A stretch of DNA of 64,000 bases from Polynucleobacter sp. MWH-UH24A (GTDB lineage Bacteria > Pseudomonadota > Gammaproteobacteria > Burkholderiales > Burkholderiaceae), in assembly GCF_018687475.1 (NCBI RefSeq), contig NZ_CP061292.1, positions 992,001 through 1,056,000 of the forward strand. Reading direction: 5' to 3'. A model generated the notes under the pieces. It did no database searches. It was given only the letters and a program-made list of their open reading frames with translations, and was not told the DNA's origin. Positions 28,434-36,177 of this stretch are shown one piece after another. The first letter of the stretch is position 1. Each line of letters starts with the position of its first letter. The position numbers were made by a program, and so were the translations under genes.

Positions 28434-29353
28434 GAAGTGGACAAAGGCTTGGAAACGCCTATTGTATGCTGATGCGCACACGCAATCTGTATGGTTTGAT
28501 AATGGATCCGCACCGTATCTTCAATGGGATTGGCATACCCTCCAGCCATCGCCATGGCAATCTGGATACGCTGCTCACTGACAAATGCCATGACGCGTTG
28601 ATCGCGCACCGCTAATCCCTCGCTCGTCAGTCTTAGACGACCTAAACGATCGCCTTCGAAGGGATCGGCACCCGCTAAGTAAATCAGAAACTGAATACCT
28701 TGTTTGGATAGAAAACGGAGAGCCTCTTCAAGGGCCTCTAAGTAGATGGTGTCACCACTACCATCGGCTAGAGCAATATCTAGATCGCTACTCGCCTTTG
28801 CAAAGGGGTAGTTTTTCTCCCCATGGATCGAGACCGTGCAAATTGCAGCATCGTTTTGCAAAATCGCAGCCGTGCCATCGCCTTGGTGCACATCCAGATC
28901 CAAAATACCAATTTTTTGGGGACCAATCGGACTTTTGAGTAAAACACGCGCTGCAATCGCGGCATCATTAAAAACACAAAAGCCAGATCCCTTGTTTCGG
29001 TAGGCGTGATGGGTACCACCTGCTAGATTGACGGCCATACCCTCTTTAAGGGCGGATTGGCATGCCGCAATCGTTGCGCCCACCGAGCGACGAGAACGCT
29101 CGACCATTTTCTCGGACCATGGAAAACCAATCTCTTTCTGCTCTGCCTCACTGATAGTTCCACTAATAACCCGCTGGACGTATGAAGCGTCATGCGCCAA
29201 AAGGAGCTCCGTATCGCTAGCCCGAGGAGCCTCATGCAATTGGACGTTTGGCAGTCCAAGGACTAAATCACGCAGCATCTTGTACTTGGCCATCGGGAAC
29301 CGGTGTCCGGTGGGCAACGGCAGCACAAAGTGATCGCTATAGAAGGCTTTCAA
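28430..29353 (-). CDS. histone deacetylase-family amidohydrolase
   Basis: Zinc-dependent HDAC-fold deacetylase of 307 residues. Catalytic His pair at 115-116 (NLAGGTHHAYRNKGSG), metal ligands Asp154 and His156 (DLDVHQGDG) and Asp230 (YLAGADPFEGDRLG); the GGY loop is present (AMAGGYANPI). Bacterial members act on acetylpolyamines, acetoin-utilisation proteins or other acetyl amides; the substrate here is not known. The start is TTG at 29351-29353, giving MKAFYSDHFVLPLPTGHRFP, the common N-terminus of this subgroup. A TATAAT lies at 29384-29389 on this strand. The gene diverges from the phasin gene and is coupled to the EamA transporter. Confidence 0.92.
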   Translation of the reverse strand: MKAFYSDHFVLPLPTGHRFPMAKYKMLRDLVLGLPNVQLHEAPRASDTELLLAHDASYVQRVISGTISEAEQKEIGFPWSEKMVERSRRSVGATIAACQSALKEGMAVNLAGGTHHAYRNKGSGFCVFNDAAIAARVLLKSPIGPQKIGILDLDVHQGDGTAAILQNDAAICTVSIHGEKNYPFAKASSDLDIALADGSGDTIYLEALEEALRFLSKQGIQFLIYLAGADPFEGDRLGRLRLTSEGLAVRDQRVMAFVSEQRIQIAMAMAGGYANPIEDTVRIHYQTIQIACAHQHTIGVSKPLSTS

Positions 29354-29426
29354 GGTTTGTCATATTGATTGTTTAAGTTATTGATTATATTTGATTATTT
29401 ATATCTTACGCACCGGTAACATTCAT

Positions 29427-29441
29427 TGTTGCAATGCAACA
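29427..29441. promoter_or_regulatory. TGTTGCA-A-TGCAACA palindrome, PhaR-type operator candidate
   Basis: Perfect 7-1-7 palindrome covering the phasin -35 hexamer. TGCA-rich palindromes of this type are reported as PhaR sites in PHB-forming bacteria, where PhaR represses phasin genes and is released by PHB. Binding here is inferred. Confidence 0.65.
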
Positions 29442-29457
29442 TAATATCTTCTATAAT
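29429..29457 (+). promoter_or_regulatory. sigma70 promoter of the phasin gene
   Basis: TTGCAA (29429-29434), a 17-base spacer and TATAAT (29452-29457). Transcription would start near 29464, leaving a leader of about 47 bases with AAAGGAG before the ATG at 29511. Confidence 0.8.
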
Positions 29458-29510
29458 TGAGAATAAGATGACTAAAACTAGTCTCCCCTATTTAACTAAA
29501 GGAGTCCACC

Positions 29511-30071
29511 ATGAACTTAACCCCTGAACAAATTGCAGCGGCCCAGAAGGCCAACCTCGAGACCCTCGCCGGTCTTACCAACCAAGCCCTCAAAAGCGTT
29601 GAGAAGCTCGTTGAGCTCAACATGCAAATCGCTAAGAATAGCTTGAGCGAGAGCATGAGCAACGCAAAGAAAGCACTAGAGGTTCGCGACGTACAACAAC
29701 TCATGGCCCAGCAAGCTCAAATGATTCAGCCAATGGCTGAGCGTATGATGAGCTATGGTCGTGATCTGTACGAGATTGCGCAAGACAGTTCGCAAGCGTT
29801 TACCAAGACTGCAGAAGCAGAGCTCGCGGCTAACCAGAAAAAACTGCAATCAATGGTCGATGAGTGGACCAAAAATGCACCTGCTGGCTCCGATGCTGCC
29901 GTGCAAATGATGAAGCAAGCGATTGCTGCAGCCAACAATAGCTATGAGACCAGCCAAAAGGCTATTAAGCACGCGATGGAAGTTGCCCAAGCCAATATGC
30001 AAAATGCGGCAGATACCGTTACCAAAGCCGCTACCAAAGCAGCGAAGGCTTCTAAGAAATCGTCTGAGTAA
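29511..30071 (+). CDS. phasin family protein (PhaP-type, TIGR01841-like)
   Basis: Small (186 residues) amphipathic helical protein that coats polyhydroxybutyrate granules. The N-terminus [20 protein letters not shown] with [10 protein letters not shown] and a long heptad-like helical body are typical of betaproteobacterial phasins. The C-terminus is Ala/Lys-rich ([15 protein letters not shown]). It is a single-gene unit with a strong promoter, an overlapping palindrome, a good AAAGGAG ribosome site and a strong terminator, all suiting an abundant protein. Its presence implies PHB storage, although no phaC, phaA or phaB gene lies in the window. Confidence 0.94.
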   Translation: MNLTPEQIAAAQKANLETLAGLTNQALKSVEKLVELNMQIAKNSLSESMSNAKKALEVRDVQQLMAQQAQMIQPMAERMMSYGRDLYEIAQDSSQAFTKTAEAELAANQKKLQSMVDEWTKNAPAGSDAAVQMMKQAIAAANNSYETSQKAIKHAMEVAQANMQNAADTVTKAATKAAKASKKSSE

Positions 30072-30088
30072 TTAGAACGTCTGAGATT

Positions 30089-30114
30089 AAAACCCCGCTG
30101 CGGCGGGGTTTTTT
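30089..30114. terminator. intrinsic terminator between phasin and lpdA
   Basis: AACCCCGC, loop TGCG, GCGGGGTT, flanked by an A-run on the left and TTTT on the right. It ends the phasin transcript and, because it is symmetric, may also stop the convergent lpdA transcript. Confidence 0.93.
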
Positions 30115-30143
30115 ATAGGCGCTAAGGCTTCGAAGCCACTTGA

Positions 30144-31937
30144 CTATTTTTTCTTAGCGGGCGGTAAATCGGTACACGATCCATGATGGGCCTCGGCGGC
30201 TAAGCCCACCGATTCACCAAGAGTTGGATGAGGATGAATGGTCTTACCAATGTCAACCGAGTCGGCTCCCATCTCAATGGCTAAACACACTTCACCAATC
30301 AGATCGCCTGCATTGGTACCCACAATTCCTCCGCCAATAATGCGATGGGTGTTGGCATCAAAGAGTAATTTGGTAAAGCCTTCATCGCGACCGTTCGCAA
30401 TGGCTCGTCCGCTAGCCGCCCATGGAAATAAGCCTTTCTCATAGGCAATGCCTTGTGCCTTACATTGTTCTTCGGTAAGCCCTGCCCACGCGACTTCCGG
30501 ATCGGTATAGGCCACCGACGGAATTTGCTTAGCATCAAAATAGGACTTCTGACCAGCCGCTGCTTCGGCTGCAACATGACCTTCATGCACGGCCTTATGC
30601 GCTAGCATCGGTTGACCAACGATGTCGCCAATCGCAAAGATATTGGCTACATTGGTTCGCATTTGGGCATCGACCGGAATGAATCCGCGTTCATCAACTT
30701 GCACTCCGGCTGCACTTGCATCAATCTTCTTACCATTTGGTGTGCGCCCTACTGCGACTAAGACGAGGTCATAATGTTGCGGGCCATCGGGTGCTTTCTC
30801 ACCTTCAAAAAACACTGCAATACCATCAGGCTTGGCTTCTGCACGAACCGCACGGGTTTTAAGCATAATGCGATCAAAACGATAGGCGTTCATCTTTTCC
30901 CAAACGCGCTCAAGATCGCGATCGGCCCCGGCCATCAAGCCATCCATCATCTCCACAATATCGATGCGTGAACCGAGTGCGCTATAGACTGTGGCCATCT
31001 CTAAGCCAATGATGCCGCCACCAATCACGAGCATGCGCTTTGGAATACTCTGTAGTAATAATGCTCCAGTACTATCGACCACGCGGGGGTCCTTGGGCAT
31101 AAACGGCAACGCAATCGGTTGGCTACCAGCCGCAATAATGGCTTTCTGAAAACGAATGACTTCTTTCTGACCCGAGAGGTCCTGCCCGCTGCCTGTGCAC
31201 AGATCCACTTCAAGATGATGCGCATCCAAAAAACGTCCCAAACCGCGCACCACATTAACCTTGCGCATCTTAGCCATACCCGCTAGACCACCAGTTAACT
31301 TCGCAATGACGCCCTCTTTGTGTTGACGCAATTGATCAAGATTAATTTTAGGCGGAGCAAATTCAATACCGTGCTTGGCCATGTGTTTGACTTCATCCAT
31401 CACGGCTGCAGTATGTAAAAGGGCTTTTGATGGAATGCAACCGACATTCAGGCAAACACCGCCAAGGGTTGGATAACGCTCCACCAGAATAACGTTTGCA
31501 CCAAGATCAGCGCTACGAAATGCCGCACTGTAGCCACCGGGCCCCGCCCCCAAGACGAGTACCTCGCATTCGTGCTGCACCTTGCCCTGATACGCACCTG
31601 CTGGAACCGGAATAGCTGCAGGTGCTACTGGCGGTGGTGTGGGTGATTTTGTAATCGCCGGACTGGAAGCTACGGTGGGAGTTGAGGCTGAGGCCGCAGC
31701 AGATACCTCGAGTTGCCCAATCACAGAACCCTTGCTTACTTTGTCGCCTACTTTAATCGTAAGACTGGTAACGATACCCGCTTGACCGGCAGGAACCTCC
31801 ATCGTCGCTTTATCGGATTCGAGAACAATAAGTGGTTGCTCTTTTTCAATGGCATCACCAACCTTCACCAACACTTCAATGACTGGGACATCGGAGTAAT
31901 CGCCGATATCAGGGACTACGATCGCATGCTGACTCAT
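30144..31937 (-). CDS. lpdA: dihydrolipoyl dehydrogenase (E3) with N-terminal lipoyl domain
   Basis: FAD enzyme re-oxidising dihydrolipoamide for the pyruvate dehydrogenase complex. About 597 residues: a lipoyl domain at 1-80 with the lipoyl lysine near K43 (ESDKATMEV), an Ala/Pro/Thr linker (about 84-118), then the flavoprotein. The latter has the FAD motif LGAGPGGYSAAFRSADLG, redox disulfide CLNVGCIPSKALL, NAD motif VIGGGIIGLEMATVYSALG and C-terminal active-site HPHPTLGESV. The E3-with-lipoyl arrangement is common in betaproteobacterial PDH operons. The ATG at 31935-31937 follows AGGAG. It is the last gene of aceE-aceF-lpdA. Confidence 0.97.
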   Translation of the reverse strand: MSQHAIVVPDIGDYSDVPVIEVLVKVGDAIEKEQPLIVLESDKATMEVPAGQAGIVTSLTIKVGDKVSKGSVIGQLEVSAAASASTPTVASSPAITKSPTPPPVAPAAIPVPAGAYQGKVQHECEVLVLGAGPGGYSAAFRSADLGANVILVERYPTLGGVCLNVGCIPSKALLHTAAVMDEVKHMAKHGIEFAPPKINLDQLRQHKEGVIAKLTGGLAGMAKMRKVNVVRGLGRFLDAHHLEVDLCTGSGQDLSGQKEVIRFQKAIIAAGSQPIALPFMPKDPRVVDSTGALLLQSIPKRMLVIGGGIIGLEMATVYSALGSRIDIVEMMDGLMAGADRDLERVWEKMNAYRFDRIMLKTRAVRAEAKPDGIAVFFEGEKAPDGPQHYDLVLVAVGRTPNGKKIDASAAGVQVDERGFIPVDAQMRTNVANIFAIGDIVGQPMLAHKAVHEGHVAAEAAAGQKSYFDAKQIPSVAYTDPEVAWAGLTEEQCKAQGIAYEKGLFPWAASGRAIANGRDEGFTKLLFDANTHRIIGGGIVGTNAGDLIGEVCLAIEMGADSVDIGKTIHPHPTLGESVGLAAEAHHGSCTDLPPAKKK

Positions 31938-31946
31938 CACCCTCTC

Positions 31947-33290
31947 CTACAAAACAGCACGACGGAAGTCGGCGAGTAACTGCGAAATATAGACATTAAA
32001 TCGCGTGGCCAAGGCACCATCAATCACCCGATGGTCTGCAGTGAGCGATAGAGGACAAATTAAGCGTGGGACAAATTCTTTACCATCCCAAACCGGTTTC
32101 ATGGCAGCTTTACTAACGCCCAAAATTGCTACCTCAGGAGCATTAATGATGGGAGCAAAGTACGTGCCACCAATTCCACCTAATGATGAAATCGTAAAGC
32201 TGGCTCCTTGCATTTGCTCAGGCTTTAATTTGCCCTCACGCGCAAGCGCTGCGAGTTCCGCAGTTTCTCTAGCGATTTCAAAAATCCCTTTTTGATCGGC
32301 ATTACGAATCACCGGAACCACTAAACCGTTCGGGGTATCGGCTGCAAAGGCAATATGAAAATATTTCTTGAGGACCAGATCATCGCCATCGAGTGAGGCA
32401 TTGAACTCGGGGTACTTCTTTAATGCGGCAACCGAGGCTTTGATTAAAAAGGCAAGCATCGTAATCTTGCTGCCTTGCTTCTCATTTTCTTTATTGGTCT
32501 GAACTCTAAATGCTTCGAGGTCAGTAATATCGGCATCCTCGTGATACGTTACTGCCGGAATCATCACCCAGTTGCGTGCGAGATTGGCAGCAGAAAGTTT
32601 TTTGATGCGAGAGAGTGGTTGACGCTCAGTCTCGCCAAACTTACTGAAGTCGACCTTCGGCCATGGAAGAAGATTAAGTCCCCCTAAACTACCGCCCGAG
32701 TTTTGATTAGCCGGTGCGCTCGCACCGCTCATGACGGATTTAACGAAGGCCTGTACATCCTCTTGTGAAATGCGCCCTTTGGGTCCCGTACCTTTGACTT
32801 GCGCGATCGTGACACCCAACTCACGAGCGAATTTACGAACCGATGGACTCGCGTGGCTTGCACCATCACTCGAGCTCGCCGGCTCAGCACGCACTGGGGC
32901 TGGGGTTGAGGTTGGGGCTGACACCACTGCCGGGGTCGGTATGGGTGCTGCAGGAGGAGCCACTGTTTTTTGTACTGGCGCAGCAGGTGCAGCCTGTGGG
33001 GCCGAAGTTGGAGGAACTGGTGCGCTTGATGCAGCGGATGCGCTCGCATCACTTGGCTCCAGGAGAAGAACTAAGCCGCCCTCCGAAATACTATCTCCGA
33101 CCTTGACCTTAACCTCTTTCACGATCCCTGCATGCGAAGATGGCACATCCATGGTGGCCTTATCGGACTCAAGCGTAATGAGGGACTGCTCTTTCTCAAC
33201 GCGATCACCTGGTTTGATATGCACCTCAATCACAGGCACATCTTGGTAGTCCCCAATGTCAGGAACCTTGATTTCAAGTAATTGACTCAT
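31947..33290 (-). CDS. aceF: dihydrolipoamide acetyltransferase (E2) AceF
   Basis: Core of the pyruvate dehydrogenase complex, transferring acetyl groups to CoA. 447 residues with one lipoyl domain (K44 in ESDKATMDV), a long Ala/Pro/Ser-rich linker (about 85-145), a peripheral subunit-binding domain (SPSVRKFARELGV ... GRISQEDVQAFV) and the catalytic domain ending with the active-site block LSLTADHRVIDGALATRF. E. coli AceF has three lipoyl domains; the single one here is complemented by the extra lipoyl domain on LpdA. It starts 7 bases after aceE and precedes lpdA by 9 bases. Confidence 0.97.
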   Translation of the reverse strand: MSQLLEIKVPDIGDYQDVPVIEVHIKPGDRVEKEQSLITLESDKATMDVPSSHAGIVKEVKVKVGDSISEGGLVLLLEPSDASASAASSAPVPPTSAPQAAPAAPVQKTVAPPAAPIPTPAVVSAPTSTPAPVRAEPASSSDGASHASPSVRKFARELGVTIAQVKGTGPKGRISQEDVQAFVKSVMSGASAPANQNSGGSLGGLNLLPWPKVDFSKFGETERQPLSRIKKLSAANLARNWVMIPAVTYHEDADITDLEAFRVQTNKENEKQGSKITMLAFLIKASVAALKKYPEFNASLDGDDLVLKKYFHIAFAADTPNGLVVPVIRNADQKGIFEIARETAELAALAREGKLKPEQMQGASFTISSLGGIGGTYFAPIINAPEVAILGVSKAAMKPVWDGKEFVPRLICPLSLTADHRVIDGALATRFNVYISQLLADFRRAVL

Positions 33291-33297
33291 GATGGCC

Positions 33298-35994
33298 TTA
33301 CATCTTCATGGGGTTGGGTTTATTTGGATCAATTTGGTACTTACTAATCGCTTGGGCAACCTTACTGCGATCAATCTTCCCATCATCGGCCAAGGCCTTT
33401 AGTGCAGCAACCGTGACCCAGCGACGATCCACCTCAAAAAAGTGCCGGAGTTGCTCGCGGGTATCCGAACGCCCAAAGCCATCGGTACCTAGCACTTCAT
33501 AACGACGGCCGAGGTTCTGAATCGCCGGACGAATTTGCTCTGCAAACAAGCGCATGTAATCGGTTGCAGCAATGACTGGGCCCTGACTATCTTTTAGTAG
33601 ACGCTCGACATGGGATAGCTTAGGTGAAGCTGTTGGGTTCAGTAAATTACTGCGATTGGTTTCATTCCAATCCCGTCCAAGCTCGTTCATGCTGGGGCAG
33701 CCCCACAGATCGGAGGCGATACCCCAATCTTGGTTTAACAGCTCTGCGGCAGCAATCACTTCGCGGAAGATGGTGCCACTACCGAGTAATTGAACGCGCA
33801 ATGGATTTTTTGCATCGCCCATCGATTGCAACTTGTACATCCCTTTAATAATGTCTTGCTCCGCACCCTTGGGCATCGCTGGATGGGCATAGTTCTCATT
33901 CATTAAGGTGATGTAGTAATAAACATCCTCTTGCTCGGTCAACATACGACGCATACCATCCTGAATCACAACAGCCAACTCAAAGGCAAAGGTTGGGTCA
34001 TAGCTCACGCAGTTCGGAACGGCTGCCGCCCAGATCTGGCTATGGCCATCTTCGTGTTGCAAGCCTTCACCATTGAGTGTGGTGCGACCCGCAGTGCCGC
34101 CTAGGAGGAATCCACGACTGCGCATATCGCCAGCAGCCCATGCCAAATCGCCAATCCGTTGGAAGCCGAACATCGAATAGAAGATATAGAACGGTAGCAT
34201 CGGTACGCCATGCGTGGAATACGATGTTGCAGCTGCAATCCAGTCGCACATGCCACCCGCTTCATTGATGCCTTCTTGCAGAATTTGTCCTGCCTTATCT
34301 TCTTTATAGAACATCAACTGATCATGATCTTCTGGGGTGTAGAGCTGTCCCAGTTGATTCCAGATACCGAGTTGGCGGAACATGCCCTCCATACCAAAGG
34401 TCCGCGACTCGTCTGGCACGATCGGCACAACCCGGCGACCAATGGTCTTATCGCGCACAACCGTATTGAGTAGACGCACAAAGGCCATCGTGGTTGAGAT
34501 CTCACGCCCTTCAGCAGTGGCCTCTAATAGTGGAGTAAATGCATCTAACGCAGGAACTGGCAAGCTCTCGGCTTTTGCTCGGCGTTGTGGCAAATAGCCA
34601 CCAAGCTCCGTGCGCCGCGCCCGCATGTATTCCAGTTCAGGACTGCCCTCTGGAAACTTCACAAAGGGCATATCGGCCAATTGATCGTCACTCACTGGAA
34701 TCTCAAAGCGATCCCTAAAACGTACGACGTCATCGTGACTCATTTTCTTAGCCTGGTGAGCAATATTCATGCCCTCACCCGACCCGCCCATCCCATAGCC
34801 TTTAATTGTCTTTGCAAGGATTACGGTGGGTTGACCCCGATGGCTCACTGCCGATTGAAATGCGGCAAATACTTTATGGGGATCATGGCCACCACGATTG
34901 AGGTTCCAGATATCCTCATCGCTCCAATCAGCAACCAAGGCTTTAAGTTCTGGGGTATTAAATACCTTCTCACGCACGTAGGCACCATTTTTAGCTTTCA
35001 TGGTCTGGTACTCACCATCCACAATCTCACCCAAGCGCTGCATCAAGATGCCGTTCTTATCGCGCGCAAAGAGCGCGTCCCAATGACCGCCCCACACCAC
35101 TTTGATGACATTCCAGCCAGCGCCTCGGAACTCGCTTTCAAGCTCCTGAATAATCTTGCCGTTACCACGAACGGGACCATCTAAGCGCTGCAGATTGCAG
35201 TTCACAACAAAGATGAGGTTATCGAGTTTCTCGCGACCCGCCATGCCGATCGCACCAAGTGACTCAGGCTCATCGGTTTCACCATCGCCTAAGAAGGCCC
35301 ACACTTTGCGCCCTTCGGTCTTGGCAAAACCACGATCCTCGAGGTAGCGCATAAAGCGTGCTTGATAGATGGCCATAATGGGACCGAGACCCATCGATAC
35401 CGTGGGGAACTGCCAAAAATCTGGCATCAACCAAGGATGAGGGTAGCTTGAGATACCTTTGCCATCGACCTCTTGGCGGAAGTTATTGAGTTGCTCGTCA
35501 CTTAAACGACCCAACATATAAGCACGGGCATATACGCCAGGTGCCGAGTGTCCTTGTACAAAAATAAGATCGCCGCCATGCTGTGCGGACGGTGCGTGCC
35601 AAAAGTGGTTGTATCCAACATCGTACAAAGTGGCCGCAGATTGGAAGGAGGAAATGTGCCCTCCTACGTTGGTGTCTTTATTAGCCCGCAATACCATCGC
35701 CATGGCATTCCATCGTGTAAACGATCGAATCCGATGCTCGATATTTTGATCACCTGGGATCCGCGCTTGGATCTCTACTGGAATCGTATTGATATAAGGC
35801 GTCTCGGCATGAAATGGTTGATCAACACCATTCACACGCGCATGCGCAATTTGTTGATCGATCAGATACGCGGCACGGTCGGTGCCTTCGTGTTTGATTA
35901 CACCATCGAGTGCCTCTAACCACTCTTTGGTTTCCACTGGATCCACATCCAATTGATTCATTTGACCTGCCACTTGCTCGGGTACAGCTGCCAT
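33298..35994 (-). CDS. aceE: pyruvate dehydrogenase E1 component, homodimeric type (AceE)
   Basis: Thiamine-diphosphate enzyme that decarboxylates pyruvate and acetylates the lipoyl group of E2. 898 residues from the ATG at 35992-35994, which follows GGAGG by 7 bases; a longer frame to 36132 is non-coding leader. The ThDP motif begins FLGDGETDEPESLGAIGMAG and ends NLIFVVNCNLQRLDG. Other blocks: RANKDTNVGGHISSFQSAAT, HAPSAQHGGDLIFVQGHSAP and DGFGRSDTREQLRHFFEVD at the C-terminus. First gene of aceE-aceF-lpdA; divergent from a sensor kinase/response regulator pair that may control it. Confidence 0.98.
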   Translation of the reverse strand: MAAVPEQVAGQMNQLDVDPVETKEWLEALDGVIKHEGTDRAAYLIDQQIAHARVNGVDQPFHAETPYINTIPVEIQARIPGDQNIEHRIRSFTRWNAMAMVLRANKDTNVGGHISSFQSAATLYDVGYNHFWHAPSAQHGGDLIFVQGHSAPGVYARAYMLGRLSDEQLNNFRQEVDGKGISSYPHPWLMPDFWQFPTVSMGLGPIMAIYQARFMRYLEDRGFAKTEGRKVWAFLGDGETDEPESLGAIGMAGREKLDNLIFVVNCNLQRLDGPVRGNGKIIQELESEFRGAGWNVIKVVWGGHWDALFARDKNGILMQRLGEIVDGEYQTMKAKNGAYVREKVFNTPELKALVADWSDEDIWNLNRGGHDPHKVFAAFQSAVSHRGQPTVILAKTIKGYGMGGSGEGMNIAHQAKKMSHDDVVRFRDRFEIPVSDDQLADMPFVKFPEGSPELEYMRARRTELGGYLPQRRAKAESLPVPALDAFTPLLEATAEGREISTTMAFVRLLNTVVRDKTIGRRVVPIVPDESRTFGMEGMFRQLGIWNQLGQLYTPEDHDQLMFYKEDKAGQILQEGINEAGGMCDWIAAATSYSTHGVPMLPFYIFYSMFGFQRIGDLAWAAGDMRSRGFLLGGTAGRTTLNGEGLQHEDGHSQIWAAAVPNCVSYDPTFAFELAVVIQDGMRRMLTEQEDVYYYITLMNENYAHPAMPKGAEQDIIKGMYKLQSMGDAKNPLRVQLLGSGTIFREVIAAAELLNQDWGIASDLWGCPSMNELGRDWNETNRSNLLNPTASPKLSHVERLLKDSQGPVIAATDYMRLFAEQIRPAIQNLGRRYEVLGTDGFGRSDTREQLRHFFEVDRRWVTVAALKALADDGKIDRSKVAQAISKYQIDPNKPNPMKM

Positions 35995-36046
35995 GGTTTG
36001 CCTCCGTTTTATCAATAACAAGGGATTGTGTCCCCCTATGGCTAGT

Positions 36047-36075
36047 ATTCTAAGAATAGGTGGTGATTGTGACAA
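36047..36075 (-). promoter_or_regulatory. sigma70 promoter of aceE
   Basis: On the minus strand TTGTCA (36070-36075), exactly 17 bases, then TAGAAT (36047-36052). The transcript would start near 36040, giving a leader of about 46 bases with GGAGG before the aceE ATG. Confidence 0.75.
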
Positions 36076-36119
36076 TTTATTTTCCACATTCCGGTAATCT
36101 TTATCACTATATGGAATTA

Positions 36120-36134
36120 TGCTGCAATGCAAAG
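36120..36134. promoter_or_regulatory. weaker TGCAATGCA-type site upstream of aceE
   Basis: TGCTGCAATGCAAAG, 12 of 15 bases like the phasin palindrome, with the central TGCAATGCA identical. It lies about 45 bases upstream of the aceE -35 box and 44 bases before the kinase start at 36178. It may be a binding site or chance. Confidence 0.3.
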
Positions 36135-36177
36135 CCCTTTATATTAGGAACTTCCACCAACTAGAAAGACCCTTGGA

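Noticed and set aside
32731..33249. 172-codon Gly/Ala/Thr-rich open frame antisense to aceF
   Set aside because: Composition mirrors the Ala/Pro linker of AceF on the other strand; not a gene.
34585..35184. 199-codon open frame antisense to aceE
   Set aside because: It is a shadow of the aceE codon pattern, with no family features or ribosome site.
35995..36132. 46-codon extension of aceE
   Set aside because: It covers the aceE promoter and leader; the ATG at 35994 with GGAGG gives the normal AceE N-terminus.
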